Shown here in pieces: positions 6,414 to 13,070 of a stretch of DNA of 13,070 nucleotides. The notes under the pieces were generated by a model. That model searched no databases, had not been told where the DNA came from, and saw only the letters and a program-made list of their open reading frames with translations. Source of the stretch: Chlorobiota bacterium (GTDB lineage: Bacteria > Bacteroidota > Ignavibacteria > SZUA-365 > JAADGX01); contig JAADGX010000241.1 of assembly GCA_013152135.1 (NCBI GenBank), forward strand, positions 1-13,070, written 5' to 3'. The number at the start of each line of letters is the position of its first letter. Position 1 is the first letter of the stretch. A program made the position numbers and the translations under genes.

Positions 6414-7130
6414 CTACTTGATTCCGCCCATGGGATAAACGACCTGGTAGCGCTTCGATTCCTGCGCTTGCCAATACTCGCCCGCGACTCTCCCACCATC
6501 GGATTCAATAAAAGCGACACCGGTCGTCTTGTGCTTGACGTATTCCCACGGTTTCAAGATTCGTTTCCCGTTGGCCTTGACCAGTTCCCGCGCTTTTCCC
6601 AGATTCCTCCCCGTATCGTCGTAGAATCGAATTGTCACGACGGCGTCTTTACCATCAGTGCTGGCCAAAACCAGGTACGCTTCAACGTCCTGGTCCGAGA
6701 CGAAATGCGGCGCCACCAGCTTGCTGAAGCCTGGCGCGCTGACGGCAATGGCAGTCGTATTCTTCCACGATTCCTCGGGGTCTTTGTAGAATTGCCAGTA
6801 CTCGGCCACGATGTTGCCACGATCGGCGGAGATATGCACGGTTCCATTCACCACGGCATGTTTCACGTACTCACCGGGATCGAGGTTGAGTTTCCCGAAC
6901 GGCTGGAGGAGCTCTTTTCCCTCACCCACCAGGTTCCCGTCGTTGTCATAGAACTTCATGGTCACGATGGGGCCTTTGCCCTCCACGTCGGTTATCACCA
7001 GGTGAGATTCAATCACGTTGGGATCGGAGACAAAGTGATTGACGACAAACTCGCGGCTGCCCTGGGCGTTCACCAGAACGGGCAACACGAGAAAAACGCT
7101 AAGCAGGTAAGTCATTCGTGTCCGGTTCAT
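6414..7130 (-). CDS. Secreted protein with two copies of a ~100-residue module
   Basis: This 238-residue protein begins with a signal peptide (hydrophobic 8-20, likely cut after VNA at residue 22). Two copies of one module follow, at about 26-120 and 136-232. Shared landmarks are HFVSD near the start, then a Val/Ile strand and FYD(N/D)xG, a PxGK or ANGK turn, (E)YVKH, and a final (V)AEYWQ or GEYWQ. The repeats look like all-beta sandwich domains, and no catalytic residue set is apparent. The upstream OmpA-domain protein carries two more copies, so the pair arose by duplication and probably acts together at the cell surface or in the periplasm. ATG 7130 has GGGAG eight or nine bases upstream, and the gap to the upstream gene is 15 bases. 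I do not recognise the module and assign no function. Confidence 0.88.
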   Translation of the reverse strand: MNRTRMTYLLSVFLVLPVLVNAQGSREFVVNHFVSDPNVIESHLVITDVEGKGPIVTMKFYDNDGNLVGEGKELLQPFGKLNLDPGEYVKHAVVNGTVHISADRGNIVAEYWQFYKDPEESWKNTTAIAVSAPGFSKLVAPHFVSDQDVEAYLVLASTDGKDAVVTIRFYDDTGRNLGKARELVKANGKRILKPWEYVKHKTTGVAFIESDGGRVAGEYWQAQESKRYQVVYPMGGIK

Positions 7131-7145
7131 GATTTCTCCCTTGGC

Positions 7146-8249
7146 TCATTTGGAAAGGCGTTTGAATTCGACCCGGCGGTTCCGCGCCCGGTTGGCCTCG
7201 CTCGTGTTGGGAACGAGGGGATTGTCGGGACCGTACCCGACGCTTACCAGTCTGCTTGCATCCACGCCGCACTTGGAGATCAAGTGCTTCATCACCGACC
7301 GTGCGCGGCGTTCGGAAAGCTTGATATTGTAACTCCTTTTCCCGACGTCGTCGGTGTAGCCTGCGATTTCATACCTGAATGATTTGTTGCGCGGATCATT
7401 CATGGCCTTTGCTACCTCGGCAAGATCAGCATACGAGCGCTTCTGGATCTTGTCGCTGTCGAAATCGAAGTTGATCTGGATGCGCAGCAAGGTCTCTTCG
7501 GCCATGACTTTCGCTTCCGGGGCGCTTCCCAACATCGCATGCGCAACCTGGTATTTCTCGCCGGGCGATACTTGCCAGTATTCACCGGTGATTTTGCCGC
7601 CTTCCGTCTGGACGTAAGCGACACCGGTCATCTTCTTTCCACCCACCGCTTCGCTGGGAAGAATAGAAAGTTTGCCGTTGCGTGGAATAACATATCTCTT
7701 CTGACCGGCCAGTTCACCCTGATCGCTGTAGAACTCAACGTACAACGTCGGACTGGTACCTTCCGCATCCGCGATGACGATATAGCTTTCGATCGTCGGA
7801 TCGGAGACGAAATGCTGACACACGAGCTTCGTCGCTCCCGGAGCAACCGCGGCCGGGACGGCGATGTTCTTCCACCCCAGCGACGGGTCTTTGTAGAACT
7901 GCCAGTATTGACCGGTGATCACCTCGCGGGAATCCATCCGTATGGTACCGATCAGTTTCTTTTGCTGCACGTATCGCTGCGGATCGAGATTGATTTTCCC
8001 GTGGGCTGGAATTATCTGTGATGTCTTACCCGCCAGGACTCCGTTTTGATCGTAGAACCAGATATCGACTCTCCCGCCCTTTCCGGTTACATCACTGACC
8101 ACCAGATGTCCCTCGATGACATCCGGATCGACAACGAAGTGGTTGATAATCAGGGATTTCCCTGCCTGCCCGTAACTCGTCTGCGTCACAAAACCGGTGA
8201 ACGCAATCGCTACGAACAACCAGACAGGATTCCGAAAAAACCGTCTCAT
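7146..8249 (-). CDS. Outer-membrane/periplasmic protein: two ~100-residue modules plus OmpA domain
   Basis: This 367-residue protein has a signal peptide (about 1-29, ending SYGQA). Module copies lie at about 31-125 (NHFVVDPDVIEGHLVV to GQYWQFYKD) and 140-238 (QHFVSDPTIESYIVI to GEYWQ). A C-terminal OmpA domain spans about 254-365. The domain keeps the peptidoglycan-binding pair: D300 in GYTDD and R315 in LSERRA, 15 residues apart as in E. coli OmpA D271/R286. It should therefore be tethered to peptidoglycan while the modules face the periplasm or surface. A longer frame starts at 8336, but ATG 8249 has an excellent GGGAGG and fits the signal peptide. It is the first gene of a two-gene unit with the 238-residue paralogue. 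The OmpA call is firm; the ligand or partner of the modules is unknown. Confidence 0.9.
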   Translation of the reverse strand: MRRFFRNPVWLFVAIAFTGFVTQTSYGQAGKSLIINHFVVDPDVIEGHLVVSDVTGKGGRVDIWFYDQNGVLAGKTSQIIPAHGKINLDPQRYVQQKKLIGTIRMDSREVITGQYWQFYKDPSLGWKNIAVPAAVAPGATKLVCQHFVSDPTIESYIVIADAEGTSPTLYVEFYSDQGELAGQKRYVIPRNGKLSILPSEAVGGKKMTGVAYVQTEGGKITGEYWQVSPGEKYQVAHAMLGSAPEAKVMAEETLLRIQINFDFDSDKIQKRSYADLAEVAKAMNDPRNKSFRYEIAGYTDDVGKRSYNIKLSERRARSVMKHLISKCGVDASRLVSVGYGPDNPLVPNTSEANRARNRRVEFKRLSK

Positions 8250-8519
8250 AGTCCCTCCCGAAAAAACAGTGGAAAAATAATCGGTGGTCCGACAAGTAAT
8301 ATACAAAAAAATGTAAGCCGTTATTTTCAAATGCATACCCGCTCGGGGAATAATACTGTTTTCAGGAGGATAAAGGTCGCTTGTCCTCTCGAACTGCGTT
8401 TTGCGGACGATTTCGTGGGGAAGACAGGCGAGCAGGACTCTCCATGCAAGTACATTGGCATGAATTGCCTATCTTACGTTTCGAAAACGAAGAACCGGAC
8501 AGTTGCGGGAACCCGAAGC
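8250..8519. other. Divergent intergenic region between OmpA-module operon and SDR gene
   Basis: This 270-base stretch must hold the promoters for the leftward OmpA-module operon and the rightward dehydrogenase gene. I find no convincing -35/-10 pair on either strand. The first 100 bases are A/T-rich, as expected for a promoter region. A perfect AGGAGG at 8364-8369 on the plus strand has no suitable start codon 5-9 bases downstream, so it is not assigned to a gene. Confidence 0.4.
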
Positions 8520-9293
8520 ATGACCACTTTCAACAAGAGCGAACCCAAGCATTACCTGGCGGGCAAAGTTGCCATAGTCACCGGCGCTTCCAGCGGAATA
8601 GGTGAAGCGCTGGCCATGGCGCTGGCCGCCGAAGGAGTCCGTGTCACGCTTGCATCCCGTCGTATCTCCCACCTCGAGGATATTTACACCCGTATCACGG
8701 ACACGGGCGGAGAGGCCCTCATCTGCCCCACCGACGTGACCAGCATCGATGAAACGCGACGGATGGCGGAGCTCACGCTCCGCACCTTCGGAAAAATCGA
8801 CATTCTTGTGAACAATGCCGGGGTGATGCTCCTTTCGTTCATCGACAAGCTGAAAATCGACGAGTGGATGCGCATGGTGGATGTCAACATCAAGGGGGTG
8901 ATGCTCTGCACGGCGGCAGTGCTTCCGTCCATGCTGGAGAACGAAAGGGGCGACATCGTCAACATATCTTCCATCGCCGGTTCAAATGTCTCGCCCTCTT
9001 CGACCGTGTACAGCGCCACCAAGGCGGCTGTCGATGCGTTTTCGGAAGGCCTGCGCCAGGAGCTGAGCCCGGCAACCTGCATCCGTATCATAAACGTGAA
9101 GCCGGGTGCAGTTACGACCGAATTAACCGGGCATATCACCGACCCGGATGTTTTCAAAATGTGGGAGAAGCACCCGCTGACGCAATTCCTCTCGGCTGAA
9201 GACGTCGCTTGTTCGATCGTGCACGCGTTGGATCAACCTCCGCATGTCAGTACCAACGTGCTCACCGTGCGCCCGACCCGGCAGCGTCTATGA
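8520..9293 (+). CDS. Short-chain dehydrogenase/reductase (SDR), YdfG-like
   Basis: This 257-residue classical SDR is an NAD(P)-dependent oxidoreductase. It has the cofactor motif TGASSGIG (21-28), the NNAG motif (about 98-101), the active-site Asn (about 123), Ser in NISSIAG (about 150) and YSATK (about 164-168), which complete the catalytic tetrad. An arginine just after the second strand (ASRR) suggests NADP preference, by family knowledge. The C-terminus (VLTVRPTRQ) resembles YdfG-type 3-hydroxy-acid/serine dehydrogenases, but the substrate cannot be fixed from sequence. ATG 8520 places the Rossmann fold at the usual distance from the N-terminus. In-frame ATG 8460 and a longer upstream frame exist but add non-family sequence. 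The gene stands alone on the plus strand, convergent with the operon to its right. Confidence 0.88.
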   Translation: MTTFNKSEPKHYLAGKVAIVTGASSGIGEALAMALAAEGVRVTLASRRISHLEDIYTRITDTGGEALICPTDVTSIDETRRMAELTLRTFGKIDILVNNAGVMLLSFIDKLKIDEWMRMVDVNIKGVMLCTAAVLPSMLENERGDIVNISSIAGSNVSPSSTVYSATKAAVDAFSEGLRQELSPATCIRIINVKPGAVTTELTGHITDPDVFKMWEKHPLTQFLSAEDVACSIVHALDQPPHVSTNVLTVRPTRQRL

Positions 9294-9391
9294 AATCGGA
9301 CCTTGCTGTAAAGAAAAACGGGACAACCGAATAACAACGGGAAAAAGCTTCTGCACCTGCCTTATTACTTCATCCCGTAAACGATACTCCC

Positions 9392-10162
9392 TCAAACCCG
9401 CGTTCCGGTTTTCTCCCGGAAAAGACGATCCATCTGCGCCAACTGTTCCACCGTGTTGACACCCTGGACTTCGGTTATCGAATCCGCCACGACCGGCACC
9501 ATGCGAACACCATCATCGGAAAACATCGAAAACACGTCCGTCAGGTAGTACTCTTCCTGATCGTTGTCCGGAGTCAGGCGGTCGAGGGCCGGAAACAAAC
9601 ATTCCGTCCGGAACACGTATATCCCGGTATTGATTTCCTTGATCGCACGTTCTTCGTCCGACGCGTCTCGATGCTCGACAATCCGTGTAATGTGCCCCAG
9701 TTCGTTCCGAACAACCCGGCCATAGCCGGCGGGATCGGGCATGACGGCGGTCAGCACAGTGACGCCCGCGTTCCGCTCGCGATGTTCGGCGATCATGGCC
9801 CGGACTGTTGCCGGTCGCAGGAGCGGCACATCGCCTGAAAGCACGACCAGGTCGCATGGGAAATCCTGGAGCAGCGGCCGCGCTTGCATTACCGCGTGAC
9901 CGGTGCCGAGCTGGGGTTCCTGCACCACGTGCTCGCAGTCGATTCCATCCTTGCGAAAGTGCGCCAGGATTTTCTCCCGCTGGTACCCAAGTATGGTGAT
10001 AATCCGCTCGGCGTGGAAACCCCGCGCACACGCGATAACGTGGTCGATCATCGGAACTCCACCCACCGGGTGCAACACCTTGGGCAGGCCGGGATTCTTC
10101 ATGCGTGTACCTTTCCCCGCCGCCATGATTACCGCAGCCACGGGGCGTGTCGAATCGCTCAT
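9392..10162 (-). CDS. GlmU-type UDP-GlcNAc pyrophosphorylase domain, stand-alone
   Basis: This 256-residue nucleotidyltransferase should form UDP-N-acetylglucosamine from UTP and GlcNAc-1-phosphate for peptidoglycan and LPS. It has the signature AAGKGTRMKN followed by PKVLHPVGG (about 14-34), QxxLGTGHAV, GDVPLL, GYGRVVR, EINTGIYVF, the NDQEEYYLTD motif and GVNT near the end. These match the GlmU N-terminal domain closely. The left-handed beta-helix acetyltransferase half of normal GlmU (about 200 further residues) is absent. The gene ends at a normal stop and a convergent gene follows, so it is not cut by the window edge. It is last in the tsaB-accD-panC-panD operon, 6 bases after the panD stop. 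Other sugar-1-phosphate nucleotidyltransferases are possible but fit less well. Confidence 0.88.
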   Translation of the reverse strand: MSDSTRPVAAVIMAAGKGTRMKNPGLPKVLHPVGGVPMIDHVIACARGFHAERIITILGYQREKILAHFRKDGIDCEHVVQEPQLGTGHAVMQARPLLQDFPCDLVVLSGDVPLLRPATVRAMIAEHRERNAGVTVLTAVMPDPAGYGRVVRNELGHITRIVEHRDASDEERAIKEINTGIYVFRTECLFPALDRLTPDNDQEEYYLTDVFSMFSDDGVRMVPVVADSITEVQGVNTVEQLAQMDRLFREKTGTRV

Positions 10163-10168
10163 GAAACG

Positions 10169-10567
10169 TTAACTCGACAGTGATGAATCGGTGGAAGGAT
10201 TAAGAGGGCCCTCGATTTTCTCGCGCACCCGGTTGTTCTCGTCGACGAGAAGAATGGTAGGATGGTGTGTACGAGCAACGTCGTCCGGGTAGTGCGCATA
10301 GCTGATAATGATGATTTCGTCTCCGATCTGGCCCAAGCGGGCGGCCGCGCCGTTGAGGCAGATGACCCCGCTTCCCGCCTCGCCGGGAATGACATAGGTC
10401 TCGAACCGCTGCCCGTTGTTCACATTGACGACCTGCACTTTTTCAAAAGGCAAGATATCCGCTTCATTCAACAGGTCCAGGTCCACGCTGAGGCTGCCTT
10501 CGTAGTACAGTTCCGCCTGCGTGACACGCGCACGGTGAATCTTGGATTTGCACAGGATGCGATTCAT
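10169..10567 (-). CDS. panD: Aspartate 1-decarboxylase, pyruvoyl-dependent
   Basis: This 132-residue proenzyme makes beta-alanine from L-aspartate for pantothenate synthesis. The self-cleavage site Gly24-Ser25 (YYEGS) generates the pyruvoyl group. Lys9, Tyr22, Arg54, Tyr58 and Asn72 all fall at the same numbers as in E. coli PanD. Start ATG 10567 follows the panC stop by 7 bases and gives the family N-terminus MNRILCKSKIHRA. A longer frame from 10594 would overlap panC and is rejected. It lies directly downstream of panC, whose product consumes beta-alanine. Maturation in some lineages needs PanZ (PanM); no such gene is visible here. Confidence 0.97.
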   Translation of the reverse strand: MNRILCKSKIHRARVTQAELYYEGSLSVDLDLLNEADILPFEKVQVVNVNNGQRFETYVIPGEAGSGVICLNGAAARLGQIGDEIIIISYAHYPDDVARTHHPTILLVDENNRVREKIEGPLNPSTDSSLSS

Positions 10568-10574
10568 ACCACCG

Positions 10575-11432
10575 TCATTCCGCCAATGTAACAATCGTAT
10601 TGTCGATGAGTCTTGTCGCGCCCACTCTTGCCGCTACCGCCACAAGTACCGGCTGCCCCGGCTCCAGTGTCTCTACCGGCTCCATGGTATCCGGGTTCAC
10701 AATAGCGATGTAGTCGCGTTTCCGTATCTCGGTATCGGTCAGCAGTTGTTTCATGCCTTCGAGGATGTCCAGGGACTTTCTGACTCCCGAGGCAACGAGC
10801 TCTTCCGCTTTCTTCAGGGAACGAAAGAGCGCCAGCGCTTCCTGCCGCTCATCTGGTAAAAGATACACATTGCGCGAACTCATTGCCAAACCATCCGCCT
10901 CGCGAACGATGGGACAGACTATGATTTCGAGATCGAAGTTCAGATCCCGCACCATCCTCCTGACAACCGCAACCTGCTGGGCATCCTTTTGACCGAAATA
11001 CGCACGGTGAGGCTTGGTGATGGCAAACAGCTTTGTCACAACCGTCGTCACGCCGTCGAAATGGCCTGGCCTGGCTTCGCCTTCCCAGAGGGTCGTCAAT
11101 CCCGATACCGCCACCTTCGTGCTGAATCCCTCCGGGTACATGTCCCCCGCCTCGGGAGCAAAAACGACGTCCACTTCTTCGTTTTCGCAAGCCGAGAGAT
11201 CCCGATCAAAGATGCGCGGGTAACTGTTGAAATCCTCTTCCGGCCCGAATTGCTTCGGATTCACGAAAATCGTGACCGTCACGACGTCGCACGCGGACCG
11301 TGCCGCGCGAATCAGGCTCAAGTGACCTTCGTGGAGAGCACCCATGGTAGGAACGACACCGACGGTCTTTCCCGCCAGGCGATCCCGCTCCGCCCGAACC
11401 TGCATATCACCGATCCCTGTAAGGACGTCCAT
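10575..11432 (-). CDS. panC: Pantothenate synthetase
   Basis: This 285-residue ligase joins pantoate and beta-alanine using ATP to give pantothenate (vitamin B5), the CoA precursor. It has the ATP-binding VPTMGALHEGH (27-37, HxGH-type), FVNPKQF, the YFGQKDAQQ loop and the MSSRN motif (KMSKS-like) of the nucleotidyltransferase superfamily. ATG 11432 gives the same N-terminal spacing to VPTMG as E. coli PanC, although its ribosome-binding site is weak. Met10 with AGGGATC upstream is the alternative. It starts 3 bases after the accD stop and is followed by panD, so it is co-transcribed and likely translationally coupled. Confidence 0.97.
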   Translation of the reverse strand: MDVLTGIGDMQVRAERDRLAGKTVGVVPTMGALHEGHLSLIRAARSACDVVTVTIFVNPKQFGPEEDFNSYPRIFDRDLSACENEEVDVVFAPEAGDMYPEGFSTKVAVSGLTTLWEGEARPGHFDGVTTVVTKLFAITKPHRAYFGQKDAQQVAVVRRMVRDLNFDLEIIVCPIVREADGLAMSSRNVYLLPDERQEALALFRSLKKAEELVASGVRKSLDILEGMKQLLTDTEIRKRDYIAIVNPDTMEPVETLEPGQPVLVAVAARVGATRLIDNTIVTLAE

Positions 11433-11435
11433 GGA

Positions 11436-12278
11436 TCAATTCTGGAAAAATTTCATAAGCCGGATAATCGTATCGCGCATATCCTTTCGGTGTACGACCA
11501 TGTCCACGAAGCCTTTATCCAGGAGGAACTCCGCCTGCTGAAATCCTTCCGGCAGGTCTTTTCCGATTGTCTGCTTGATGACGCGTGGGCCGGCAAACCC
11601 GATCAACGCTTTCGGCTCGGCGATGTTCACGTCGCCCAACATGGCAAAACTTGCCGTCACACCGCCCGTCGTGGGGTCGAGCATGATGGAGATGTAGGGC
11701 AGTTTCTTTTCCGCGAGCTGAACCAGCTTTGCCGCGGTCTTCGCCATTTGCATCAGGGAGAGGGCACCTTCCATCATGCGCGCCCCTCCACTGGCCGAAA
11801 CCAGGATCAACGGGCATTTCCGCTTGATGGCACGATCCACCGCACGAGCGATTTTCTCTCCAACCACCGAGCCCATACTCCCACCGATGAAAGCGAAATC
11901 CATCGCCCCGATGGAAACCGTCATCCCGTCGATCTTTCCGACACCACACCGGATGGCGTCGTACAACCCCGTCTTTTCGATCATGCTTTCGATCCGGTCC
12001 TTGTACGCCTTCGAATCGACAAAGCCGAGGGGGTCGGTTGCGCGGAGTTTCTTGTCGTACTCCCGGAACGACTTGGGATCGAGGAGGAATCCCAGGTACG
12101 TCTGGCTATCCACGCGAAAATGATAATTGCATTTCGGACACGTGTAGAGGGCCGCCTCGATCTGGTTCCTGTGAAACATTTCGTTGCAGCCGCTGCACTT
12201 GATCCACGATCCGTCCGGTACCTCTTTCTTCCCCGAACTCGGATCAATATTCTGTTTTGATCTTCGAAACCACGCCAT
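11436..12278 (-). CDS. accD: Acetyl-CoA carboxylase carboxyltransferase subunit beta
   Basis: This 280-residue subunit works with AccA to carboxylate acetyl-CoA to malonyl-CoA, the first committed step of fatty-acid synthesis. An N-terminal zinc ribbon uses C28, C31, C47 and C50 (KCSGC, TCPKC). The crotonase-fold carboxyltransferase core follows, with the conserved SASGGARMMEGALSLMQM, DPTTGGVTASFAMLGD and GFAGPRVIKQT segments. The length is normal. The start has an AAGGA site inside the end of tsaB, and the two genes are 2 bases apart. The product of the CoA-precursor enzymes downstream (CoA) is part of its substrate, so the co-location is biochemically sensible. Confidence 0.97.
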   Translation of the reverse strand: MAWFRRSKQNIDPSSGKKEVPDGSWIKCSGCNEMFHRNQIEAALYTCPKCNYHFRVDSQTYLGFLLDPKSFREYDKKLRATDPLGFVDSKAYKDRIESMIEKTGLYDAIRCGVGKIDGMTVSIGAMDFAFIGGSMGSVVGEKIARAVDRAIKRKCPLILVSASGGARMMEGALSLMQMAKTAAKLVQLAEKKLPYISIMLDPTTGGVTASFAMLGDVNIAEPKALIGFAGPRVIKQTIGKDLPEGFQQAEFLLDKGFVDMVVHRKDMRDTIIRLMKFFQN

Positions 12279-12280
12279 TG

Positions 12281-13006
12281 TTAATCCTTGGACTCTAATT
12301 GCGAAGAAGCATCGCGCAAAACTTTCGGCAACCGGCCGCCAGCGTCCTTTACCAGGAATTCCTTCCCGTAAAAAGGCTCCAGCGAGGCAATATCTTCATA
12401 TTCTCCGTTCCGGGCCCGTGCCTCGCCAAGCTCCGCCACGACCGCCGCGGATGCTTCAATTGAATATAGCGTAAAATAATTTCTCCTGGCATTGTCCAGT
12501 TCACTCGCTCCTTCACCGGCGATGACAAACGTCTCCGGTAGTTGCGAAGCAAGATCCTGAACGGGAACAAGCTCCGTTTTTTGCACTTGTTCCACACCGT
12601 TATCCGACAACTTGAATTTTCCCCAGAAGACTTCCCCCCTCCGTCCGGGGAGAACGATTGCACACTCAAAGGGAAGCGAAGCCCGGCGTTCGTTTCGCAC
12701 CGCGCATGCAAGAGCCTCGAGCGTCGGGACTGCCACGACTTTGACATCCAACCCAAACACCAACCCTTTGACGAAACTCAAACCGATCCGTAAACCGGTA
12801 AACGACCCCGGACCAATGGAGATTGCCACGGTGTCCAGATCGCGCACCTGGAGACCTCGAGACGTCAACAGATCGCGCACGGTTGGCGTAAGCAGGGAGT
12901 CATGATTCCGTGTTTGCCGAAAAACTTTTTGTTCCACGGTCTCGCCGTCCACCCGGAGCGCAATGGTGAGAATACTCGTTGCGGTATCAATGCCGAGAAT
13001 GTTCAT
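12281..13006 (-). CDS. tsaB: tRNA threonylcarbamoyladenosine biosynthesis protein
   Basis: This 241-residue protein has the N-terminal GIDTATS motif and the signature SIGPGSFTGLRIG of the TsaB (YeaZ) family. TsaB partners TsaD and TsaE to install the universal t6A37 modification on ANN-decoding tRNAs. The ASKHA fold is visible in the N-terminal half; the C-terminal half is more divergent, as usual for the family. ATG 13006 overlaps the stop of the upstream frame in an ATGA junction. Its stop is 2 bases from accD. The length is typical. Confidence 0.95.
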   Translation of the reverse strand: MNILGIDTATSILTIALRVDGETVEQKVFRQTRNHDSLLTPTVRDLLTSRGLQVRDLDTVAISIGPGSFTGLRIGLSFVKGLVFGLDVKVVAVPTLEALACAVRNERRASLPFECAIVLPGRRGEVFWGKFKLSDNGVEQVQKTELVPVQDLASQLPETFVIAGEGASELDNARRNYFTLYSIEASAAVVAELGEARARNGEYEDIASLEPFYGKEFLVKDAGGRLPKVLRDASSQLESKD

Positions 13007-13068
13007 GCCTGGTTCCGATACTCTTCCCTCGCCGGTGATTGGACCACTTGCTCGTACCTGATGACACG
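13003..13068 (-). CDS. C-terminal tail of an upstream gene, possibly tsaE
   Basis: An open frame entering from the right edge encodes RVIRYEQVVQSPAREEYRNQ-A and stops at TGA 13005-13003, overlapping the tsaB ATG in a 4-base ATGA. That geometry strongly suggests a real co-transcribed gene. TsaE, the ATPase of the same complex, often lies beside tsaB, and the tail is compatible with it. However, 21 residues are too few for a family call. Confidence 0.45.
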   Translation of the reverse strand, partial: RVIRYEQVVQSPAREEYRNQA

Positions 13069-13070
13069 CT

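Noticed and set aside
6378..7382. 334-residue open frame on the plus strand
   Set aside because: It is antisense to the two module-containing secreted genes, which have signal peptides, good ribosome-binding sites and internal repeats. Its own repeats only mirror those modules.
8046..8519. N-terminal extension of the SDR reading frame
   Set aside because: It overlaps the OmpA-module gene on the other strand, has no SDR-like sequence, and ATG 8520 gives the normal distance to the cofactor motif.
9294..9391. Possible terminator in the convergent gap after the SDR and GlmU-like genes
   Set aside because: ACGGGA and TCCCGT copies can pair, but only 6 bp across a loop of about 25 bases or more. 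This is not a convincing intrinsic terminator.
10989..12260. 423-residue open frame on the plus strand
   Set aside because: It lies antisense across panC and accD, both of which are firmly identified. The translation has no family resemblance and is rich in Arg/His/Pro, as shadow frames of GC-rich genes are.

Overview
The window looks like chromosomal housekeeping DNA from a Gram-negative bacterium. An Omp85-family barrel, an OmpA-type peptidoglycan-binding protein and probable outer-membrane or secreted proteins all point to two membranes. The DUF2795-type small protein, the paired holB-ricT genes and the extra N-terminal cysteines of RicT suggest the Bacteroidota/Chlorobiota/Ignavibacteriota (FCB) group. 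This placement is inferred from remembered family resemblance, not from a search. I see no mobile element, CRISPR array, tRNA or rRNA.

Layout. (1) Positions 1-1444, minus strand: a small unknown ORF, a Rieske 2Fe-2S protein and the 5' part of a secreted, probably beta-rich protein with one CxxCH heme motif that runs off the left edge. This looks like a small redox operon. (2) Positions 1445-1727: a divergent intergenic region with a textbook extended sigma70 promoter facing right, a UUCG hairpin and an 11-codon leader ORF. (3) Positions 1728-6245, plus strand: DUF2795 protein, Omp85/BamA-TamA-like barrel, holB (DNA polymerase III delta') and ricT/yaaT (PSP1 domain), closed by a strong intrinsic terminator. 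A second terminator-shaped hairpin lies inside the start of the Omp85 gene and may attenuate the operon. (4) Positions 6414-8249, minus strand: two secreted proteins sharing a duplicated module of about 100 residues, one of them with a C-terminal OmpA domain. (5) Positions 8520-9293, plus strand: a short-chain dehydrogenase. (6) Positions 9392-13070, minus strand: a tightly packed operon, in transcription order tail of an unidentified gene (possibly tsaE), tsaB, accD, panC, panD and a stand-alone GlmU-type nucleotidyltransferase. It brings together tRNA modification, fatty-acid synthesis, the pantothenate/CoA precursor pathway and UDP-GlcNAc synthesis.

Most of the window is ordinary. The parts most worth a second look are the leader/attenuator architecture at 1623-2040, the repeat-module secreted pair at 6414-8249, and the Rieske/CxxCH redox cluster at the left edge. 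I do not see a convincing new defence or mobile system.
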